From contig JAUVZE010000032.1 of assembly GCA_030602665.1 (NCBI GenBank), positions 1 to 9,254 on the forward strand: 9,254 nucleotides of DNA. The letters are read 5' to 3'. This document shows, piece after piece, positions 6,108 to 9,254 of the stretch. The stretch comes from Dehalococcoidia bacterium. Lineage in GTDB: Bacteria > Chloroflexota > Dehalococcoidia > Dehalococcoidales > JAUVZE01. The notes under the pieces are model-generated. The model did no database searches. It worked only from the letters and a program-made list of their open reading frames with translations, and had not been told where the DNA came from. Every line of letters starts with the position of its first letter. Position 1 is the stretch's first letter. The translations under genes were made by a program, and so were the position numbers.

Positions 6108-6587
6108 ATGGAAAGTTTGTTATCTGAGGACCAAGATTATGAACTGTGGTGGTTGATACTCCACATGAGGCGCGCCATGCATAAAGCTAGGGCGAGGGAA
6201 CTGCTGCAATATGGAATTACACCCGAGGAATCTGCAGTCTTGCTCGTTATCCAGGCTATTGGCCGGAGGGCAACGCCAGCTGAAATATCACGGTGGCTGT
6301 TGCGAGAGCCTCATTCAACCTCCGGACTTCTGAGAAGGATGGAAGAGAAAGGACTGGTGAAGAGGGTTAAAGACCTGGAAAGAAGGAATCTAATAAGAGT
6401 TACTATTACGAAAAAGGGACGTGAAGCCTATAATCAGTCAGCCAAAAGGGGTTCCATCCATCGGATAGTATCTGCCATATCTAAAGAAAATTGTCAGAAA
6501 ATGAAGGTTTGCTTGGAGAAATTATGGGTGAAGGCGCTCAAAGAGCTTGGAACAGGCTACAAACCACCCTTCCCATCACCCCAGTGA
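6108..6587 (+). CDS. MarR-family transcriptional regulator
   Basis: The 159-residue protein is the normal MarR length. An N-terminal dimerisation helix (roughly 8-35) is followed by the winged helix-turn-helix: GITPEESAVLLVIQAIGRRA, TPAEISRWLLREPHSTSGLL as recognition region (56-75), RRMEEKGLVKRV, and the wing KDLERRNLIRVTITKKG (88-104) with its Arg pair. A C-terminal helix completes the dimer interface. The start has AAGGGG six bases upstream. It is divergent from the exported peptidase gene, and the intergenic region holds two palindromes suited to a dimeric winged-helix repressor, so autoregulation and control of the peptidase pair is inferred. MarR proteins often respond to small phenolic or lipophilic molecules; the ligand here is unknown. 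Confidence 0.9.
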   Translation: MESLLSEDQDYELWWLILHMRRAMHKARARELLQYGITPEESAVLLVIQAIGRRATPAEISRWLLREPHSTSGLLRRMEEKGLVKRVKDLERRNLIRVTITKKGREAYNQSAKRGSIHRIVSAISKENCQKMKVCLEKLWVKALKELGTGYKPPFPSPQ

Positions 6588-6653
6588 GGATGCAACCCAA
6601 GTCAATCAAGAAATTAGACGAGTACTAGGTAGCACATTACCAGCCCATGGCGG

Positions 6654-7271
6654 CTAGGTTCTCTGGTTTCCAGACCTCGTGAACAGGAGAGGAAACACTA
6701 TATCACTGGTGCAGCAAGGAGCCCAAACAGCCAGAAACAAAAAGAGGAAGATACCAAGAAGTGTAACCCAACTAACTACTCCGCCTAGCGCCATGATGAT
6801 GTGGAATAATGATGCCCAGGTACTTATCAACACATGTCCAGAGTGTGGGAATTTAGTTATCGGTCTCCAATAACCAAAGGCGATACCCAGAAAAGCTGCC
6901 GGGTTCACCTTCCACCATTCTTCAATGAAACCGATATGAACCCCCCTGTTGGGCAATCCAAGTAGCGTTTCTCCTGCATAGGGGATTATCGAATCGCTTA
7001 TGGTAGCTATGCCGATTGAGCCAAGATAGCCAACCAAAATTATCGCCCAGATTTTGCCATTACCGTGTTTCTTATAAATAGCTGTGGTCACCAGCGCACT
7101 CAAGACAACATGGGCCGGATGTAAGATATAAAACACAGTCTGAGAAACCCGGGAAACATAGGGCAGCACATTAAAAGAGACTATTATCACTATAAAAATA
7201 ATCCCGGTAACAGCTCCAAGAGCAGTGAAGGGAGCGTGGTGCTTGAGTTCGCTTGCTATCCGTCTGAGCAT
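6654..7271 (-). CDS. Polytopic membrane protein of unknown family, His-rich, linked to fur
   Basis: The 205 residues contain about five or six hydrophobic segments (roughly 15-37, 44-65, 74-92, 124-135, 147-166 and 167-185). Likely metal-binding residues punctuate it: HHAPFT (11-16), HPAH (51-54), H112 with E117 and E118 in HIGFIEEWW, H143, H146 and H157, and PCCTSDIVFP (185-194) near the end. I do not recognise a named family; the pattern of His, Cys and acidic residues at membrane edges suggests a metal-ion transporter or exporter. It lies 75 bases downstream of the fur-like gene on the same strand, so it may be part of that regulator's operon, which supports the metal idea. The start lacks a clear ribosome site. 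It converges with marR, 66 bases apart, without an obvious terminator. Confidence 0.75.
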   Translation of the reverse strand: MLRRIASELKHHAPFTALGAVTGIIFIVIIVSFNVLPYVSRVSQTVFYILHPAHVVLSALVTTAIYKKHGNGKIWAIILVGYLGSIGIATISDSIIPYAGETLLGLPNRGVHIGFIEEWWKVNPAAFLGIAFGYWRPITKFPHSGHVLISTWASLFHIIMALGGVVSWVTLLGIFLFLFLAVWAPCCTSDIVFPLLFTRSGNQRT

Positions 7272-7346
7272 TTTTCTACAGGCTAATTGAAGAATTGTTT
7301 TCTACTAAGAGGACAAAATACTTAATTACAAATGCCTAATAGAATC

Positions 7347-7784
7347 CTAAGTCGCTTCTTTTTGGCAGCTCCGACAAAGCCCAACAAATTCCAGGAGATG
7401 GGTTTCTATCTCAAACCCGGTCTCACGGGATAACCTTTTCCCTAGCCCACTAAGGTCACAATCAGTGAAGTCTACCACTGTCCCGCAGCTAGAGCAGATT
7501 AGGTGGTGATGGTGCTCCGGCTGCCGTCTGATTAGGTAGCGGCGAGAGTTGTCATTAGCGTGTATTTCACATATAAGTCCGAACTCAGTAAGTATCTGAA
7601 GAAGGCGATAAATAGTAACCAGTCCGATGCCAGGGTATTCCGGCTGCACCTTTTCAAATATATCAGCAGGAGTAAGGTGTTCCTGGCTTGAGCTGAGTAC
7701 TTTAAGCACAGCTCGCCGTTGGGGGGTAAGCTTGTAGCCGTGCTTCTTTAGTACCGATAATAATTTCTTATCAGTAAACCCCAT
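7347..7784 (-). CDS. Fur-family metal-responsive repressor
   Basis: The 145-residue protein has the full Fur layout. The N-terminal winged helix spans LKKHGYKLTPQRRAVLKVL (12-30), HLTPADIFEKV and the recognition helix GIGLVTIYRLLQILTEFGL. The hinge and C-terminal dimerisation domain contain the family signature HHHHLICSSCG (91-101). Structural zinc cysteines C97, C100, C137 and C140 are all present. Sequence alone does not separate Fur, Zur, PerR or Mur, so no symbol is given. The ATG at 7784 has AGGTG seven bases upstream; both lie inside an 18-bp palindrome. Its promoter overlaps a second palindrome and a Fur-box-like stretch, suggesting autoregulation. The downstream His-rich membrane protein is the likely co-regulated target. 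Confidence 0.93.
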   Translation of the reverse strand: MGFTDKKLLSVLKKHGYKLTPQRRAVLKVLSSSQEHLTPADIFEKVQPEYPGIGLVTIYRLLQILTEFGLICEIHANDNSRRYLIRRQPEHHHHLICSSCGTVVDFTDCDLSGLGKRLSRETGFEIETHLLEFVGLCRSCQKEAT

Positions 7785-7799
7785 TTAGGCACCTAAATG
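7782..7799. promoter_or_regulatory. 18-bp palindrome overlapping the fur start codon
   Basis: CATTTAGG-CA-CCTAAATG is symmetric over 8 + 8 bases. Its right end on the minus strand is the ATG of the fur-like gene, and its AGG is the ribosome site. TTTAGG/CCTAAA half-sites resemble operators of DtxR/IdeR-type metal repressors. As RNA, CAUUUAG can pair with CUAAAUG around GUGC, which would hide both ribosome site and start codon. Confidence 0.5.
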
Positions 7800-7848
7800 A
7801 TAATTATTTTCAATTACAATTGTAAATTTAAGGGATTGGCGTTGTCAA
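7799..7848 (-). promoter_or_regulatory. fur promoter with Fur-box-like site and TTACAATTGTAA palindrome
   Basis: The minus strand carries TTGACA (7848-7843), an 18-base spacer and TACAAT (7824-7819, five of six). The -10 is inside the perfect palindrome TTACAATTGTAA (7814-7825). Just downstream, GATAATTATTTTCAATTAC (7799-7817, plus strand) matches 13 of 19 positions of the classical Fur box. Promoter, palindrome and box together suggest autoregulation. Confidence 0.6.
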
Positions 7849-7863
7849 GTAAACGATAAGGAG

Positions 7864-7893
7864 TTGAATTTTCTTCTCCGAATTTCCTATAAT
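7864..7893 (+). promoter_or_regulatory. Possible upstream promoter for tRNA-Trp
   Basis: TTGAAT (7864-7869), an 18-base spacer and a perfect TATAAT (7888-7893) face the tRNA, whose gene begins 80 bases later. It is a second candidate beside the promoter at 7934-7963. Confidence 0.35.
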
Positions 7894-7933
7894 CTTGCTT
7901 GTTTCTTGGCGTGGGTTAAATTTACCAGTTAGC

Positions 7934-7963
7934 TTGGGACACTTTGAGAGAATATGTTATAAT
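7934..7963 (+). promoter_or_regulatory. Promoter of tRNA-Trp
   Basis: TTGGGA (7934-7939), an 18-base spacer and a perfect TATAAT (7958-7963) end ten bases before the tRNA. The integrase stop codon (7959-7957) falls in this -10 on the other strand. Confidence 0.6.
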
Positions 7964-9254
7964 TGCTGGGTAAAGGAGTGTAGCTCAGTTGGGAGAGCAG
8001 CGGTCTCCAAAACCGCAGGTCGGGGGTTCGAATCCTCCCACTCCTGCTTCATTTTTGGCTGTTTCTCCCCCTCGCCATCGACTTTTGCCGACATTTTGCC
8101 GACATTTTTCTTTTGCCTCAGCTCGGGGTCCAGCACTTCGTCCAGTCGCTTGCCAGCGGCTTCCTGAAGCCCTGGAATCACATGGCTATATACATCCAGG
8201 GTAAAGGCTACGCTTGAGTGGCCGAGCATCTCAGAGACTACCTTGACATGAACGCCTGCTAAGAGCATCAGACTGGCGAAAGTATGCCTCAGGTCATGGA
8301 AGCGTGTCCCGGGTACCCCAGCTCTCCGGGCAATCCTGGCAAAGTTATGGGTCAGAGTGCCAGGATCCATAGGGGTACCATCAACATTGCCAAACACCAG
8401 GTCGTCATCACTCAGTGGCTTACCCAGCAATAGACGCTGCTCTTCCCTCTGAGCTCTATATTCACGGAGAAATAGAGCCAAAGAGGGCGTCAGGCCAATC
8501 CGCCGCCGGCTGTGTTCAGTCTTGGGCTCCTTAAACTCACAGATGCCCCCGCGCTTATAGAGTACCTGAGTCACAGAAAGCGACGCCAGGTCTAGGTCCA
8601 GGTCACGCCACCGCAGCCCTAACAGCTCAGCCTGCCTCAAACCTGTTTTAACTGCCGTGTGAATGATAGGGTAATAACGTGTATCTTGGGCGACGTTGAG
8701 CAGCATTGAAACTTCTTGGGGTATGAGGGTTTTCATCTTTGACTTCTTAGCCCGTGGAGGATCTACCAGTTGAGCAGGGTTACGAATTAATAGCCCCTGC
8801 CTGACGGCATAATTTAGTGCCTGAAATAAAACCCGATGGATATGAAGGACACTTCGCGCAGATAGCCCCTTTCCGTCAGACCCGGGCTCCGAGAGGGCAT
8901 GAGCATAGTATTGTTGTATGTGCTGAGGCTGAACCTGGGATAGAGGTATCATACCCAGGTTTGGAATGAGGTGGCGCCTCATAATGGTGTGGTAGCCGTC
9001 TAACGTCCGAAGCGAGCAATTAGTTTTGACATAACCATTGAGCCAGTCGCCCAACCACTCACCCAAAGTAATCCGTTTTGGTTTAACAAAACTTCTTTCC
9101 TCAACACCAACTAATAGCTGAGCCAGCCGTTTCTGCGCATCTTTTTTGGGTCCCTTAACACTTTCAAAGTGCCTTAAGCGCTTTCCTGTTGCCGGGTCGG
9201 TGCCGATATCGAGGCAAACCTCCCAAGAACCTTTACTCCTTTGTCTAATGCTTC
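7957..9254 (-). CDS. Tyrosine recombinase/integrase, N-terminus beyond right window edge
   Basis: The frame stays open to the window edge, so the true start is outside; a TTG at 9066 lies mid-protein and is not the start. About 431 residues are visible: an arm-binding AP2-like domain (GSWEVCLDIGTDPATGKRLR), the SAM-like core-binding domain (TLGEWLGDWLNGYVKTNCSL onward) and the catalytic domain. Numbered from the first visible residue, the catalytic set is Arg206 (TGLRQAELLGL), Lys244 (KEPKTEHSRRR), His319 and Arg322 (HDLRHTF), His345 (LGHSS) and Tyr355 (TLDVYSHV). All are present, so it should be active. The last 25 or so residues (EWEDSNPRPAVLETAALPTE and after) are the tRNA-Trp gene read antisense, and the stop lies in the tRNA promoter. 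This arrangement marks a phage, plasmid or island integrated at the tRNA, with the element extending to the right. Confidence 0.93.
   Translation of the reverse strand, partial: SIRQRSKGSWEVCLDIGTDPATGKRLRHFESVKGPKKDAQKRLAQLLVGVEERSFVKPKRITLGEWLGDWLNGYVKTNCSLRTLDGYHTIMRRHLIPNLGMIPLSQVQPQHIQQYYAHALSEPGSDGKGLSARSVLHIHRVLFQALNYAVRQGLLIRNPAQLVDPPRAKKSKMKTLIPQEVSMLLNVAQDTRYYPIIHTAVKTGLRQAELLGLRWRDLDLDLASLSVTQVLYKRGGICEFKEPKTEHSRRRIGLTPSLALFLREYRAQREEQRLLLGKPLSDDDLVFGNVDGTPMDPGTLTHNFARIARRAGVPGTRFHDLRHTFASLMLLAGVHVKVVSEMLGHSSVAFTLDVYSHVIPGLQEAAGKRLDEVLDPELRQKKNVGKMSAKVDGEGEKQPKMKQEWEDSNPRPAVLETAALPTELHSFTQQL
7974..8046 (+). tRNA. tRNA-Trp (anticodon CCA)
   Basis: A complete cloverleaf of 73 bases is visible. 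Acceptor AGGAGTG (7974-7980) pairs with CACTCCT (8039-8045), followed by discriminator G. The D stem is GCTC/GAGC, and the anticodon stem GCGGT/ACCGC encloses the loop CTCCAAA with CCA at 8007-8009. The T stem GGGGG/CCTCC (one G-U) encloses TTCGAAT. CCA is not encoded. The gene serves as insertion site: an integrase gene on the opposite strand runs through all of it, and foreign DNA begins immediately 3' of the tRNA. Confidence 0.97.
8022..8046 (+). other. Probable attachment site (element left boundary) in the 3' part of tRNA-Trp
   Basis: Integrases of this type usually recombine in the anticodon or T-arm region and restore the tRNA 3' end with their own copy of the sequence. The integrase gene adjoins and overlaps this tRNA, so the core site is inferred within its 3' half. 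The exact limits need the second copy at the far end of the element, which is not in the window. Confidence 0.5.
8083..8104. repeat. Tandem 11-bp direct repeat beside the attachment site
   Basis: TTTTGCCGACA occurs twice without a gap (8083-8093 and 8094-8104), 37 bases from the tRNA 3' end and inside the integrase coding sequence (KNVGKMSAKV). Eleven bases is not a multiple of three, so it is not a simple peptide duplication. Direct repeats of this size near an attachment core often act as arm-type sites for the integrase N-terminal domain. Confidence 0.5.

Noticed and set aside
5927..6127. 66-codon plus-strand frame before marR
   Set aside because: It lacks a ribosome site, overlaps the well-supported marR start in another frame, and the translation resembles nothing.
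7895..8167. Plus-strand frames through the tRNA
   Set aside because: They cross the tRNA-Trp gene and are antisense to a clearly conserved integrase.
7957..9066. Integrase starting at 9066
   Set aside because: That TTG lies within a continuous frame that adds a typical arm-binding domain up to the window edge, so the gene is partial, not short.

Overview
The window looks like a bacterial chromosome segment of moderate GC with sigma-70-type promoters. No marker fixes the taxon. The mix of glgC/galT, secreted peptidase-type enzymes, MarR and Fur regulators and anaerobe-like small intergenic repeats makes me think of Chloroflexota (Dehalococcoidia-like), but this is a tentative impression. Almost everything is on the minus strand; marR and the tRNA are the exceptions.

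Left third (1-3100, minus strand): a sugar-nucleotide/glucan operon read leftwards. A good promoter at 3052-3080 leads through a structured leader of about 120 nt into glgC (ADP-glucose pyrophosphorylase). This is followed by galT, then a 58-codon open frame with no normal start codon, whose stop overlaps (ATGA) the start of a GT4-type glycosyltransferase cut by the left edge. Activation of glucose-1-phosphate, hexose-1-phosphate exchange and glycosyl transfer fit glycogen or other glucan metabolism.

Middle (3100-6590): two exported hydrolases, also read leftwards. The first is a secreted pyroglutamyl-peptidase homologue with a complete Glu/Cys/His triad. The second is a lipoprotein resembling C45-type Ntn acyltransferases/hydrolases. 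Each gene is followed by a copy of the same long hairpin repeat, whose arms pair fully only in the RNA of the coding strand. Upstream, a 415-bp intergenic region separates the pair from a divergent marR gene. It carries two palindromes with the same ACA-T-TGT core, each placed on a promoter-like sequence, so MarR control of the hydrolases is a reasonable hypothesis.

Right part (6654-9254): a Fur-family regulator and, downstream of it, an unrecognised His-rich polytopic membrane protein, probably linked to metal homeostasis. The fur start codon lies inside an 18-bp palindrome, and its -10 lies inside another palindrome beside a Fur-box-like stretch. Next comes tRNA-Trp(CCA) on the plus strand. 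A tyrosine-recombinase integrase on the minus strand, running off the right edge, reads antisense through the entire tRNA gene and stops in its -10 box. This marks the left end of an integrated element whose cargo lies beyond the window. No CRISPR array, defence system or clearly new multi-gene system is visible. The most unusual items are the paired hairpin repeat, the operator-like palindromes and the integrase/tRNA overlap.
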